A DNA stretch of 64,000 nt, from the NCBI GenBank assembly GCA_963787185.1, contig CAWBCC010000009.1, positions 434,001 to 498,000 of the forward strand, read 5' to 3'. Both the position numbers and the translations under genes were made by a program. The stretch is from JAJXZP01 sp963787185. GTDB lineage: Bacteria > Spirochaetota > Spirochaetia > Treponematales > Rectinemataceae. The notes beneath the pieces were generated by a model. That model was not told the origin of the DNA and ran no database searches. It saw nothing but the letters and a program-made list of their open reading frames with translations. Of the stretch, positions 1 to 10,175 are shown in pieces (positions within the stretch are counted from its first letter, which is position 1; each line of letters begins with the position of its first letter).

Positions 1-213
1 CAGGCCTTCAAGAAGCATGTCGGCGAGGTCTGTCGCCAGATCCGCGCATCGCGTAAGGCGCCCGGCGCTCCGCGAATCTATACGCCCGGCGAAAAAGAGC
101 ACGATGTGTGGCTCTATCGCAGGGACAAGGGCGTTCCCTTCAACGAGCCGCTCAAGAATGCTTTCCGCGCGGTCAAGGAAAAGTTGAACCTGCCGCACAA
201 ACTGCCATTCTAG
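1..213 (+). CDS. Ldh2-family (malate/lactate/ureidoglycolate) dehydrogenase, C-terminal fragment
   Basis: This reading frame is open from base 1 to a TAG at 211-213, giving the last 70 residues of a protein whose start lies outside the window. The segment RIYTPGEKEHDVWLYRRDKG, followed by a helical tail, resembles the C-terminus of the NAD(P)-dependent Ldh2/YlbC family, where an 'IRIPGE(R/K)E' motif precedes the last helix. These enzymes oxidise 2-hydroxy acids such as malate, lactate or ureidoglycolate. Substrate cannot be judged from the fragment. The downstream kinase gene starts about 9 bases after the stop, so the two may be co-transcribed. Confidence 0.5.
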   Translation, partial: QAFKKHVGEVCRQIRASRKAPGAPRIYTPGEKEHDVWLYRRDKGVPFNEPLKNAFRAVKEKLNLPHKLPF

Positions 214-221
214 GCCCCATC

Positions 222-2045
222 TTGCGGCGTCGCCTCCTGTGTTTCTGTGCGCTGGCCTCGATCACTTTCCTCTCGACCTTTGCCCAGACTCCCCCGGGCG
301 ACGATGCCTCAGTCTCGAAGAAACTGCAGACGGTGAGTCTCCAGCTCAAGTGGTATCATCAGTTCCAGTTCGCCGGGTATTATGCCGCCGAAGAGCGCGG
401 GTACTATCGGGATGAAGGCCTGGATGTCAGATTCATAGAAGGGACCCCTTCGACCAGGTACACGCAAGCCGTACTTGCGGGCAAAGCCCAGTTCGGGATC
501 AACAATACCGACATTCTGATAGATCGGGTCCATGGTCTTCCCGTAGTCGTGCTCGGCGTGATCTTCCAACATTCCCCGGTGGTCCTGCTCTCGCTCAGGT
601 CTTCGCATCTGGAATCCCCGAAGGACTTCATCGGAAAGAGGGTCATGGTCTCGGCCGAAACCGAGACCGAAACCTATTCCATTTTCAGGAGCGAATCGAT
701 CGATCCGAGCCTGGTGCATTTCATACCCAACAGTTCGAACCTCGGCGACCTGATCGACGGCGCCACCGACGCGGTCAGCGCCTACTCGACCAACGAGGTC
801 GTTCAGCTGAGGCTCAGGGGTGTTCCGTACGCCGTGCTGAGGCCGCTCACCTACGGTATCGATTTCTACGGCGATTGTCTTTTCACTACCGAGGGCGAGA
901 TCCGCAGACATCCGGCTCTCGTGGCGGGTTTCCTGCGGGCAACGGTGCGCGGCTGGGAGTATGCCATGGACCACCCCGAGGAAATCTGCGATCTCATCCT
1001 CGCGAAATATTCCAAGCGAAAGTCCAGGCAGGAGCTTCTGCTCGAGGCCAAGGCGATGCAGGACCTGATCGTGCCGCGGCTCGTGCCGATCGGCTTCATG
1101 AATCCCGGCCGATGGAAGAGCATCGGCGATACCTATGCCCGGCTCGGATCGATTCCCGCCAACTATAGCCTCGACGGATTTCTGTACGATCCCGCGCGCC
1201 CCGAAATCGATCCGAGATTTCTGCGAATCATTCTGCTGGCGGTCTTCGCGATGCTGGCCGGCGGTCTGGCATACATCGTCATACTTCGCACATTCAACCG
1301 ACGGCTCGGAGTCGAGGTCGGAGTCAGGACCCGAAATCTCGAGGACCTGAACCGGAAGCTGGAAGTCGAGGTCGAAGAAAGGCGGACGAAGGAAATGCTT
1401 CTCGCCGACTCTCTGAAGGAAAAAGAAATACTTCTCAGGGAAATCCATCATCGCGTCAAGAACAACCTCCAGATCATCTCCAGCATCGTCAATCTCGAAA
1501 TGGGCGGGATAGAAGAGGAATCGACCGTGGCCCTTCTTCGAGAGATCAAGAACAGAGTCCGTTCCATGGCCCTCGTCCACGAACACCTCTACGAGAGCGC
1601 GGGGCTTGCCGGAATCGACATGAAGGGTTACGTCCTCGCCCTGGTGCAGGGAATCATGCAGTCCTATCGTCTCGGCGACGCCGTGCCCCAATTGAAGATT
1701 TCCGTCGACGACATTTCGCTCCCCATCGAACAGGCCATTCCGCTCGGACTCGTAATCGGCGAGCTGGTGGCCAATTCGATGAAATACGCCTTCGCAGGAA
1801 GAAGCGAGGGCAGCCTCGAGATAAGCCTCGAGCGCGAGGAAGGAAACATTCTGCTCGTCGTCGCCGACGACGGAAAGGAGCGGGAGTCTGAAACCGAGCC
1901 GCCGGCCAGACGGGGCATCGGACTCGACCTCGTTCAGGCTCTCGTCGATCAGATCAAAGCGTCCATGGCCGTCGACACGGGCCGGGGTCGCGTGACGCGG
2001 ATCCGTATTCCCCTCCCATGGTCCGAGGATCCTGCCCATGGGTGA
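222..2045 (+). CDS. Membrane sensor histidine kinase with NMT1/THI5-like periplasmic binding domain
   Basis: About 607 residues from the proposed TTG at 222, chosen because a signal-like stretch (RRRLLCFCALASITFLSTFA) follows directly; a longer frame to 108 overlaps the previous gene. Residues ~35-320 form a THI5/NMT1-type solute-binding domain (KWYHQFQFAGYYAAEERGYY). A transmembrane helix lies near 333-355 and a coiled linker follows. The kinase core has the HisKA_2 H-box EIHHRVKNNLQ (His409/410) and a HATPase domain with an N-box (ELVANSMKYA) and GIGLDLVQAL. It probably autophosphorylates when a small ligand, perhaps a pyrimidine-like compound, binds outside. No response regulator gene is nearby. 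No clear ribosome binding site precedes the start. Confidence 0.8.
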   Translation: MRRRLLCFCALASITFLSTFAQTPPGDDASVSKKLQTVSLQLKWYHQFQFAGYYAAEERGYYRDEGLDVRFIEGTPSTRYTQAVLAGKAQFGINNTDILIDRVHGLPVVVLGVIFQHSPVVLLSLRSSHLESPKDFIGKRVMVSAETETETYSIFRSESIDPSLVHFIPNSSNLGDLIDGATDAVSAYSTNEVVQLRLRGVPYAVLRPLTYGIDFYGDCLFTTEGEIRRHPALVAGFLRATVRGWEYAMDHPEEICDLILAKYSKRKSRQELLLEAKAMQDLIVPRLVPIGFMNPGRWKSIGDTYARLGSIPANYSLDGFLYDPARPEIDPRFLRIILLAVFAMLAGGLAYIVILRTFNRRLGVEVGVRTRNLEDLNRKLEVEVEERRTKEMLLADSLKEKEILLREIHHRVKNNLQIISSIVNLEMGGIEEESTVALLREIKNRVRSMALVHEHLYESAGLAGIDMKGYVLALVQGIMQSYRLGDAVPQLKISVDDISLPIEQAIPLGLVIGELVANSMKYAFAGRSEGSLEISLEREEGNILLVVADDGKERESETEPPARRGIGLDLVQALVDQIKASMAVDTGRGRVTRIRIPLPWSEDPAHG

Positions 2046-2694
2046 GACGCCCTCGACGGCAAGAAGCCGCATCGTGCCGCGAGAAATTTGTCTTCGTTGC
2101 AGACGTCCCCGTTCCGCCTGCCTCTGCCCCGTCGAGCCGCCCATGAAGACCCGGACGCGCGTAGTCCTCTTGATGCATCCCAAAGAGGCACGCCGCACCA
2201 AAAGCACGACGGGCCGGCTGACCTGCCTCAACCTGGAAAACAGCGAAATACTCTGCGGCATCGGGTTCGACGAGAACGGGCGCCTGCGTTCGCTCGTCGA
2301 CGATCCGGCAAACTTTCCCGTCCTTCTCTATCCCGGCGAGGGCTCGATGAACATTTCCGACGGAACTTTTCCGCTCGCCGTTCCCGGCGAGCGGAGGCTG
2401 ATCGTATTTCTCATCGATGCGACCTGGTCGTGTTCGCGCAGTGTCCTCCGTGCGAGCCCCGGCCTTCTGCGCCTTCCCCGGATCATGTTTACGCCGCGCG
2501 AAAAAAGCCGTTGGATAATAAAACGGCAGCCGGCGGATTATTGTCTGTCGACGCTCGAGGCGGTTCACGAGCTGCTTTTCGCCCTGGAGAACGCGGGTCT
2601 CGACAGCTACCCCGACAAGTCGCGGCTTCTCGATACCTTCGCCGCGATGCAGTCGTTCCAGATCGCGAGGGCGGCGATGCGCGGCGCAACTTGA
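2038..2694 (+). CDS. tapT: DTW-domain tRNA-uridine aminocarboxypropyltransferase (TapT/YfiP-like)
   Basis: 218 residues; the ATG at 2038 overlaps the end of the kinase gene by 8 bases, implying coupled translation. The N-terminus has a CxxC...CxC cluster (Cys18, 21, 28, 30), as in DTW proteins. The family signature DxTW appears as DATW (127-130), followed by basic and aromatic patches. Members transfer the 3-amino-3-carboxypropyl group of S-adenosylmethionine to a uridine in tRNA (acp3U). The stop codon at 2692-2694 overlaps the -35 box of the promoter proposed for the downstream tRNA-Gly gene. The family assignment is firm; the exact tRNA position modified is inferred from characterised relatives. 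Confidence 0.8.
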   Translation: MGETPSTARSRIVPREICLRCRRPRSACLCPVEPPMKTRTRVVLLMHPKEARRTKSTTGRLTCLNLENSEILCGIGFDENGRLRSLVDDPANFPVLLYPGEGSMNISDGTFPLAVPGERRLIVFLIDATWSCSRSVLRASPGLLRLPRIMFTPREKSRWIIKRQPADYCLSTLEAVHELLFALENAGLDSYPDKSRLLDTFAAMQSFQIARAAMRGAT

Positions 2695-2720
2695 CATTCG
2701 GCGCGGCTATACGGTAGGTT
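2691..2720 (+). promoter_or_regulatory. Sigma-70 type promoter for tRNA-Gly
   Basis: TTGACA at 2691-2696 is followed after 18 bases by TAGGTT at 2715-2720. The predicted start near 2727 lies about 40 bases before the mature tRNA. The -35 box is perfect; the -10 box is weak. Confidence 0.4.
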
Positions 2721-2768
2721 CTTTCTGTCCTGTGTGATTCGGCATGCGGGCGCCAGCTTCGCATACGT

Positions 2769-2840
2769 GCGACCGTCGTATAACGGCTATTACCCCAGCC
2801 TTCCAAGCTGGAGACGCCGGTTCGACTCCGGTCGGTCGCT
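2769..2840 (+). tRNA. tRNA-Gly (anticodon TCC)
   Basis: A 72-base cloverleaf. The acceptor stem pairs GCGACCG (2769-2775) with CGGTCGC (2833-2839), with T as discriminator base. The anticodon loop CTTCCAA carries TCC, and the T arm contains TTCGACT. The 3' CCA is not encoded, so the CCA-adding enzyme at 11056 is needed. It converges with the transaldolase gene, whose stop codon begins at the next base. Confidence 0.95.
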
Positions 2841-3977
2841 TCAACGGGAAGATACGCCCTCGGATGCTACCTTCTGCGCGAGCGTATCGAGAAGCGAGTC
2901 GAAGGGCCGGTTGAACTTTTCGACGCCTTCGTTCTCGAGCTGCCGCGCTATTCCTTCCATGTCGATACCGACTTCCGCGAGGCGTCGAATGGCCCGGCCG
3001 ATATCCGACCGGTCGCTGCTCAGCCTGACGGCCGGGTGGCCGTGGTGGCGATACGCGTCGATAGTCTCTACCGGCATCGTATTCACGGTCTCGGGGCCGA
3101 TGAGGGCCTCCGCGTACTTGATGTCGCTGTACGCCGGATCCTTGGTGCTCGTGCTCGCCCACAGGAGGCGCTGCGTCTGCGCTTCTTTGGCTTCGAGGCG
3201 CTTGAATCGCTCCTCTGAAAAAATCGACTTATAGCTGAGGTAGGCGCTGCGCGCGTTGTCGATGGCGACTTGACCGAGGAGGGATCGTGCGGCCGTGGCT
3301 CCCGCTTCATCCCGGGCGACGATTTCCTTGAGCCGTTGATCGACGACGCTATCGATTCTGCTCACGAAGAAGCTGGCTACCGAGGCGATCGAGCGCAAAT
3401 CGCCACCGCCGGCAGCCCTCGTTTCGAGCCCTTCGATATAAGCTGCGGCGACGCTTCGGTAGCGGGCGACGTCGAAAAGAAGGGTGACGTTGACGTTGAT
3501 GCCTTCCGAGATGAGCTGCCGAATGACCGGAAGCCCTTCGAGGGTTGCGGGGACTTTGATGAATACATTGGGACGACTCAGGGCCGCCCAGAGCCTGCGC
3601 CCCTCGTCGATAGAAGCGCGCGTGTCGTGCGCGAGATGCGGATTTATCTCGAGGCTGACGTACCCGTCCCGTCCTCCGCTGGCTTCATAGACCCTGCGGA
3701 ACTCGTCCGCGGCGCTCCTTACATCGTGCAGCGTAAGCTCTTCGAGAATCGCCATCACATCTTTGCCGCGGAGCGCCAGATCGCGGATTTCCTCGTCGTA
3801 TTCCGCGCTTCCCGCGATGGCTTTCTCGAAGATCGCCGGATTCGATGTCATGCCGCGCAGACCGTCGTCGTCGATGAGTCTGGCGAGCCGACCGCTCGTT
3901 ATGAGGTCGCGCCGAATGTAATCGATCCAGATCGACTGGCCGAGCTTACCCAGCTCGCGCAAGGGGTTTTCTTTCAT
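2841..3977 (-). CDS. tal: Transaldolase
   Basis: 378 residues starting at the ATG at 3975-3977, which has a GGAGG ribosome binding site 8 bases upstream; the open frame extends further upstream without support. The enzyme moves a dihydroxyacetone unit between sedoheptulose 7-phosphate and glyceraldehyde 3-phosphate in the non-oxidative pentose phosphate pathway. The N-terminal GMTSNPAIF motif (42-50) and the Schiff-base lysine in FIKVPAT (Lys141) are intact. The length and sequence fit the longer bacterial transaldolase subfamily (about 360-380 residues, as in actinobacteria and cyanobacteria) rather than the 315-residue E. coli type. The stop codon abuts the end of tRNA-Gly. Confidence 0.92.
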   Translation of the reverse strand: MKENPLRELGKLGQSIWIDYIRRDLITSGRLARLIDDDGLRGMTSNPAIFEKAIAGSAEYDEEIRDLALRGKDVMAILEELTLHDVRSAADEFRRVYEASGGRDGYVSLEINPHLAHDTRASIDEGRRLWAALSRPNVFIKVPATLEGLPVIRQLISEGINVNVTLLFDVARYRSVAAAYIEGLETRAAGGGDLRSIASVASFFVSRIDSVVDQRLKEIVARDEAGATAARSLLGQVAIDNARSAYLSYKSIFSEERFKRLEAKEAQTQRLLWASTSTKDPAYSDIKYAEALIGPETVNTMPVETIDAYRHHGHPAVRLSSDRSDIGRAIRRLAEVGIDMEGIARQLENEGVEKFNRPFDSLLDTLAQKVASEGVSSR

Positions 3978-4189
3978 GCTCTCACCCTCCACTGCCTCGC
4001 TGGCGCCTCGGTTGCGGGGGAGACGAGGCCATTGAGCCGGTCCGCGTCGGCTCCTAAGGAGAATATACTCACCTCCGGCCGGCAAGGGTGAGACCGTTTT
4101 GTGTGGAGATGAGTATTCACTCTACGCGCGAAGCGCTTCGGGCGGTATGAGGCCGATGAGCCGGCGCGGCCCGCGCGATATGTCCCGGA

Positions 4190-5560
<1,371 letters not shown>

Positions 5561-5618
5561 GCTGATCTCCTATCCGGCAGAAGACGGGGCGAGCGCCAGC
5601 TCGCGACACGTTCTGCGC

Positions 5619-5639
5619 GCGAAGCGCCTAGCGCTTCGC
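5619..5639. repeat. Perfect inverted repeat upstream of glyS
   Basis: GCGAAGCGC and GCGCTTCGC flank a CTA loop, 59 bases upstream of the glyS start and 217 bases past the glnS stop. It lacks a T-run on the glnS sense strand, so it is not a clear terminator. It could be a glyS leader hairpin. The rest of 5561-5855 shows nothing recognisable. Confidence 0.4.
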
Positions 5640-5855
5640 AAAAGCCCTGATTTCGTCCCGCCGATGGCTACGGCAGCACGCCGGAAAGGCATGGCCCTCC
5701 CCGGGCTCGATCGGGGAGAAGCGCCCTCCGGTACCGACTCGCCCGCACGCGTCCGGGCATTTCGGTAGGGGGAGTATAGAGGAGAGCCGGGTTTGGATGC
5801 TAGTGGAGACTTCCCGCTCGCCGACGAAGGCCTCGGCTTCCGACTCTGACGGGGC

Positions 5856-7595
5856 TCAGCCCCGCTTCTTTTCGATCTTCGCCCAGCTGTCCCGAAGCGA
5901 TACGGAGCGGTTGACGACCAGATGCCCCGGCCCGGTATCGGGATCGACGCAGAAATATCCCAGGCGCTCGAACTGGAAGCGCTCGCCTTCTCGAGCCTCG
6001 CCGAGACTCGGTTCGCCGAAGGCTCCTTCGACGCGCTCGAACGAGTCGGGGTTCAGACTGTCGAGGAAGGATCCTCCCGGCGGCACCTCCATCGGACGCT
6101 CGGCCGAAAAAAGGTGATCGTAGAGCCGCGCCTCGAAGGAGAGCGCCGAGGCGGACGAAACCCAGTGTATCGTTCCCTTCACCTTGCGGTTGTCGGGGGC
6201 GTCACCGCCGCGCGTGGCGGGATCGTAGGTGCAGCGCACTTCGGCGATTTCGCCCGTATCCGGATTCTTGGTGAAGCCGGTGCAGGTCACTATGTAACCG
6301 TAGCGCAGGCGCACCGAATTGCCGGGGAATAGCCTGAAGTACTTCGGCTGCGGGACTTCCTGGAAGTCGTCCCGCTCGATATAGAGCTCGCCTGAAAAGG
6401 GTATCCGTCTCGTGCCGGCGGCGGGATCCTCCGGATTGTTGACGGCCTCGAGCATATCGGTTTTTCCGGCCGGCCAGTTCTCGATCACCAGCTTGAGGGG
6501 ACGCAGCACCGCCATCACGCGGCGCGCGCGCCTGTTGAGGTCCTCCCGCAGGCAATGCTCGAGCAGCTGGATATCCACCATGCTCGTCGTTTTCGCGATA
6601 CCGATGCGTCCGATGAAGTCGCGGATCGCCTCGGGCGTATAGCCTCTCCGGCGCAGGCCGGCTATCGTAGGCATGCGCGGATCGTCCCAGCCGGAAACCC
6701 GGCCGTCGTTCACGATCTGGAGGAGCCAGCGCTTCGAAAGAACGGTATGCGTGACGTTGAGACGCGCGAACTCGATTTGCCGCGAGGGAAAGACCTCGGC
6801 CTCCCTTATGAACCATTCGTAGAGCGGCCTGTGAATTTCGTATTCCATCGAACAGAGAGAATGAGTCACGCCTTCGATCGCGTCCGAAAGCGGATGCTGG
6901 AAATCGTACATCGGATAGATGCACCACGCGTCGCCCGTGCGGTAGTGCGGCTCCCTCCGGATGCGGTACATGACCGGATCGCGCATGACGAGATTGGGAT
7001 GAGCCATGTCGATCTTGGCGCGAAGGGTCTTCGCGCCGTCGGGAAACTCCCCTTTGCGCATGCGCGCGAAGAGATCGAGGTTTTCCTCGATACCGCGATT
7101 CCGCCAGGGGCTGTCCCTGCCGGGCGGGGTGATGGTGATGTTGTTCTTGTCGGGCACGGCCGTGCCGCGGTATTCGCGAATTTCCTGATCGGAGAGGTCG
7201 TCGACGTAGGCGACGCCCTTCCGGATGAGCTTGAGGGCGAGAGCGTAGAGCTTTTCGTAGTAGTCGGACGCGAAGAAGGTTCGCTCTCCGCAGTCGAGGC
7301 CGAGCCAGCGGGAATCGCGGGTTATCGCCTCGACATAGGACATGTCCTCCTTCTCGGGATTCGTGTCGTCGAAGCGAAGATTGCAGGTCCCCCTGAAATC
7401 CTTGGCGACGAGGTAATCGATGCTGAAAGCCTTGGCATGGCCGATGTGCATCCAGCCGTTGGGCTCGGGAGGAAGCCGGGTGCGCACATAGGTATAGCGG
7501 CCCGAGGCGAGATCCGCGGCGACCGCCTCTCTGATGAAATCGGAGCCGGGCGGCGGCGAAGGCTCGGAAGTCGATGCAACACGGGAATCGCTCAT
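5856..7595 (-). CDS. glnS: Glutaminyl-tRNA synthetase
   Basis: About 579 residues. Two ATG codons occur in tandem (7598 and 7595); the second is better placed relative to the AAGGAG ribosome binding site. This class I synthetase attaches glutamine directly to tRNA-Gln. The HIGH motif appears as MHIGHAK near residue 50, the RFDDTNPEKE segment typical of GlnRS/GluRS follows, and the KMSKS loop reads VLSKRW. The C-terminal two-barrel anticodon-binding domain is complete, ending in SWAKIEKKRG. Its own promoter (7637-7666) separates it from the gltX-msrC unit. A direct GlnRS suggests the transamidation route is not the only source of Gln-tRNA. Confidence 0.95.
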   Translation of the reverse strand: MSDSRVASTSEPSPPPGSDFIREAVAADLASGRYTYVRTRLPPEPNGWMHIGHAKAFSIDYLVAKDFRGTCNLRFDDTNPEKEDMSYVEAITRDSRWLGLDCGERTFFASDYYEKLYALALKLIRKGVAYVDDLSDQEIREYRGTAVPDKNNITITPPGRDSPWRNRGIEENLDLFARMRKGEFPDGAKTLRAKIDMAHPNLVMRDPVMYRIRREPHYRTGDAWCIYPMYDFQHPLSDAIEGVTHSLCSMEYEIHRPLYEWFIREAEVFPSRQIEFARLNVTHTVLSKRWLLQIVNDGRVSGWDDPRMPTIAGLRRRGYTPEAIRDFIGRIGIAKTTSMVDIQLLEHCLREDLNRRARRVMAVLRPLKLVIENWPAGKTDMLEAVNNPEDPAAGTRRIPFSGELYIERDDFQEVPQPKYFRLFPGNSVRLRYGYIVTCTGFTKNPDTGEIAEVRCTYDPATRGGDAPDNRKVKGTIHWVSSASALSFEARLYDHLFSAERPMEVPPGGSFLDSLNPDSFERVEGAFGEPSLGEAREGERFQFERLGYFCVDPDTGPGHLVVNRSVSLRDSWAKIEKKRG

Positions 7596-7636
7596 CATGA
7601 ACTCCTTGCTCCGCGCTTCAGGGGCGCGGCGCTGCC

Positions 7637-7666
7637 ACTATGGCGCGAAGAGCTCGCGTGGGTCAA
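7637..7666 (-). promoter_or_regulatory. Promoter for glnS
   Basis: On the minus strand TTGACC (7666-7661) is followed after 18 bases by CATAGT (7642-7637). The predicted start near 7630 leaves a leader of about 30 bases that contains the AAGGAG site. Confidence 0.5.
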
Positions 7667-7701
7667 GGATGAGCGATCGAGAAGCGCATGGCCGCCCGCC
7701 G

Positions 7702-8172
7702 TCAGGGCAGCAGAGGCTGGAGCAGGTCGACGATTTCTTGAAGGGGCGCCACATCGTCCTCATCGAACTGCGCCGGAGCGGCCGAGTCCACATCCAGCAC
7801 CGCGGCCACCCGTCCGTCCTTTTTCAGCGGGATGACGATCTCGCTTTTCGAGCGCGAATCGCAGGCGATATGTCCGGGAAAGGCATGGACATCGGGCACG
7901 ACGACCGGGGTTCCGGTCCGGACGCAGTGGAGACAGACGCCTCGGTCCCTGAGAATCTGGCAGGCGACCGACCCTTGATAGGGGCCCACGTGGAGTTCGT
8001 TCTCCGCAGCCGCGAAATAGAAACCCGTCCAGAAGTGATGCTTGAGCTTGGAGTGGAGCACCGCGCTGACTGTCGCCATCCCCGCCACGAGGTTCGGCGA
8101 TTTCCCGGCGATGAGCTCGCGCAGCTGTGCGTGAATCCGTCGGTAGGCGGCCGCCCGTCTCTCTTCTACCAT
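7702..8172 (-). CDS. msrC: Free methionine-(R)-sulfoxide reductase (GAF domain)
   Basis: 156 residues forming one GAF domain. It reduces free methionine-R-sulfoxide using thioredoxin-type electrons. The family block YQGSVAC...RGVC...VPDVHAFPGHIACDSRSKSEIV is clear, and the three cysteines of the reaction cycle correspond to Cys71, Cys80 and Cys104. The first loop is one residue shorter than I remember for E. coli YebR (Cys84/94/118), and an extra Cys83 is present. The gene follows gltX by 25 bases with a weak ribosome binding site, so they are probably one transcript ending before the glnS promoter. Confidence 0.88.
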   Translation of the reverse strand: MVEERRAAAYRRIHAQLRELIAGKSPNLVAGMATVSAVLHSKLKHHFWTGFYFAAAENELHVGPYQGSVACQILRDRGVCLHCVRTGTPVVVPDVHAFPGHIACDSRSKSEIVIPLKKDGRVAAVLDVDSAAPAQFDEDDVAPLQEIVDLLQPLLP

Positions 8173-8197
8173 GGCGCCCGACCCTGCTCTCCGCTCT

Positions 8198-9667
8198 TCA
8201 TGCCCGAAGCGCCTTCAGGGCGCGTTCCACGCGGGCGACGGCCTTTTCGACGCCGATGATGCGAATGGATTCGAATAGGGGCGGGCTGACCCGCGAGCCG
8301 GTCACGGCCACGCGCAGCGGCATCATGAGGTCTCCGAACTTGGCGCCCAGCCGTCCGGCCTCGGCGCGGTAGCGCTCTTCGATCGAGGGAAGATCCGCGA
8401 GATCGCAGCCCGGCAAAAGGGTCCCCGCGGCGGCCAGAAGCTCCGCCGCCCGCGCCTTGTCGAGTTTCTTGGGGATGAACTCTTCGGCGGCGGGAACGGA
8501 GGGCTCCTCGAAAAGATAACGCATGATGCCGGGCGCGTCGGTGAGGAAATGCAGACGCTCGCGCACCAGCGGCATCGCTTCGAGAACTAGGGCCCCGGCG
8601 GAAGCATCGGGCGAAGGCGCGACGAGCCCGGAACCTGCCAGGAAGGGAAGCACCAGCGTCGAAAGTTCCTCGTCGCTCTTCATGCGGATGTACTGCCCGT
8701 TGTACCACTCGAGCTTCTGGTAATCGAAGACCGCGGGCGCCTTGTTGAGTCTCTCTATCCTGAAAAGCCGCTCCAGATCCGCCAGGGGAAAAAGGTCGCG
8801 TCCATCCTCGAACGAACAGCCGAGGTGCGACACGTAATTGATGAGGGCCTCGGGAAGATAGCCCCCCTTGCGGAATTCGTCGACGGCGGTGGCGCCGTGA
8901 CGCTTCGACAGCTTGTGCCCGTCCTGCCCGAGAACCATCGGCAGATGGATCAGAGCGGGCGGATCCCACTCGAAAGCGCGATACATGATCATGTGCAGGG
9001 GCGCGGAGGGTATCCACTCCTGGGCTCGCATAACGTGCGTTATCTCCATGAAGTGGTCGTCGATCACGTTCGCGAGATGATAGGTGGGGAAGCCGTCGGA
9101 CTTGAGGAGCACGGGGTCGGGACTTATATCCTCGTTCTTCCACTCGATGTCGCCGAGAAGCTCGTCGGTGAATCGCGTCGAGCCCTCCAGCGGAATTTTG
9201 AGCCGAACGACCGCTTTCTCGCCCAGAGCCACCCTGGCCGCAGCCTCCGCGGGAGGAATGCCGCGACAGCGGCGATCGTAGCCCTGATCCGCCGTTTCTG
9301 TCTCGGCCTGGGAAGCTCGCAGTCTGGAAAGCCGTTCCTCGTCGCAGAAGCAGTAATAAGCGCGATCCATGGCGACCAGGCGCCGGGCGTGCTCTCGGTA
9401 CAGGGCGAAGCGCTCGGACTGGACGTAGGGTCCGAAGGGCCCGCCCACGTCGGGCCCCTCGTCCCAGTAGAAACCGAGCCATTTGAAGGTGTCGTAGAGA
9501 TTCTTGACGTACTCGTCCGAGGAGCGGCCGCGGTCGGTGTCTTCCAGGCGCAATATGAAGGTCCCGCCGTTGGCGCGGGCGAACAGATAGTTTATCAGCG
9601 CTGTGCGCACGCCGCCTATGTGCTGATTGCCGGTGGGCGACGGTGCGTAACGGACCCTGACGCGCAT
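8198..9667 (-). CDS. gltX: Glutamyl-tRNA synthetase
   Basis: 489 residues. The ATG at 9665-9667 is preferred because AGGAG lies six bases upstream and the protein then begins with the typical MRVRVRYAPSPTG; the frame extends eight codons further. It ligates glutamate to tRNA-Glu. The HIGH-type motif (NQHIGGVRTAL), the RLEDTD block and the KLSKRHG lysine loop are intact, and the C-terminal anticodon-binding helical domain is full length. A promoter lies upstream at 9735-9764 and msrC follows. Confidence 0.95.
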   Translation of the reverse strand: MRVRVRYAPSPTGNQHIGGVRTALINYLFARANGGTFILRLEDTDRGRSSDEYVKNLYDTFKWLGFYWDEGPDVGGPFGPYVQSERFALYREHARRLVAMDRAYYCFCDEERLSRLRASQAETETADQGYDRRCRGIPPAEAAARVALGEKAVVRLKIPLEGSTRFTDELLGDIEWKNEDISPDPVLLKSDGFPTYHLANVIDDHFMEITHVMRAQEWIPSAPLHMIMYRAFEWDPPALIHLPMVLGQDGHKLSKRHGATAVDEFRKGGYLPEALINYVSHLGCSFEDGRDLFPLADLERLFRIERLNKAPAVFDYQKLEWYNGQYIRMKSDEELSTLVLPFLAGSGLVAPSPDASAGALVLEAMPLVRERLHFLTDAPGIMRYLFEEPSVPAAEEFIPKKLDKARAAELLAAAGTLLPGCDLADLPSIEERYRAEAGRLGAKFGDLMMPLRVAVTGSRVSPPLFESIRIIGVEKAVARVERALKALRA

Positions 9668-9734
9668 GCGTATCTCCTGGGGACGCGACAAAACCTCACG
9701 ATGCGTGCGTTCGCGCGTGGTGAAACGATGGCAA

Positions 9735-9764
9735 ATTATAGCCGCCGGCCTCGGCGGGGGTCAA
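9735..9764 (-). promoter_or_regulatory. Promoter for gltX
   Basis: On the minus strand TTGACC (9764-9759), an 18-base spacer and a perfect TATAAT (9740-9735). The expected start near 9728 gives a leader of about 60 bases. Confidence 0.65.
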
Positions 9765-9773
9765 GGCAAAGCC

Positions 9774-10175
9774 TCACGGCGAGGGCTCTGCGAGATCGAA
9801 TGAGTCGGGGAAAAGATCGGGTCTGAGCTTTTCCGCGCCGTCGAGATATACATGCCTCGCTTCGATGCCCGACGCGCCTCGAAACGCGACGAGCACGCGC
9901 AGGACCATGGGCGGGGATCCGTCGAACTCCGCCTCCCGAACGCAGAAGAGCGGCACTTTCCATCCGGCCGCCCTCGCCGCCGTCGCGGGGTTTCTGGACC
10001 TTATGTCACCGGTCACCGAAAAGAGAAGAAAAATGCAGTCCGAGGGATCGATGCCGTTCGCTTCGGCGAGGGCCGACATGAGCCTGGCCGTCGCCTTGTC
10101 GACGAGAGCCGCCTTGTCGGCGGAAAGGCATATCGCGCCTCGCGCGGCCAGTAGGTCCATGACTCCGTCAGGCAT
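9774..10175 (-). CDS. aroH: Chorismate mutase, AroH type
   Basis: 133 residues. The ATG at 10175 has GGAGG eight bases upstream; an in-frame ATG at 10160 would give the more usual family length but its ribosome binding site is too close. It converts chorismate to prephenate for phenylalanine and tyrosine synthesis. The AroH trimer-fold pattern is visible: RGAICLSADK near the start, FSVTGDIRSRNPATAARAAG in the centre, VPLFCVREAEFDGSPP, and HVYLDGAEKLRPDL at the end. It overlaps the end of the upstream membrane protein gene by 8 bases. No other aromatic amino acid genes are adjacent. Confidence 0.88.
   Translation of the reverse strand: MPDGVMDLLAARGAICLSADKAALVDKATARLMSALAEANGIDPSDCIFLLFSVTGDIRSRNPATAARAAGWKVPLFCVREAEFDGSPPMVLRVLVAFRGASGIEARHVYLDGAEKLRPDLFPDSFDLAEPSP

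Noticed and set aside
309..2261. A 650-codon open frame antisense to the first sensor kinase and tapT
   Set aside because: No recognisable domain, and it spans two clear plus-strand genes with intact motifs; it is a base-composition shadow.
5561..5855. T-box or other riboswitch leader for glyS
   Set aside because: No T-box consensus, specifier or antiterminator pair was found; only a simple 9-bp inverted repeat is present.
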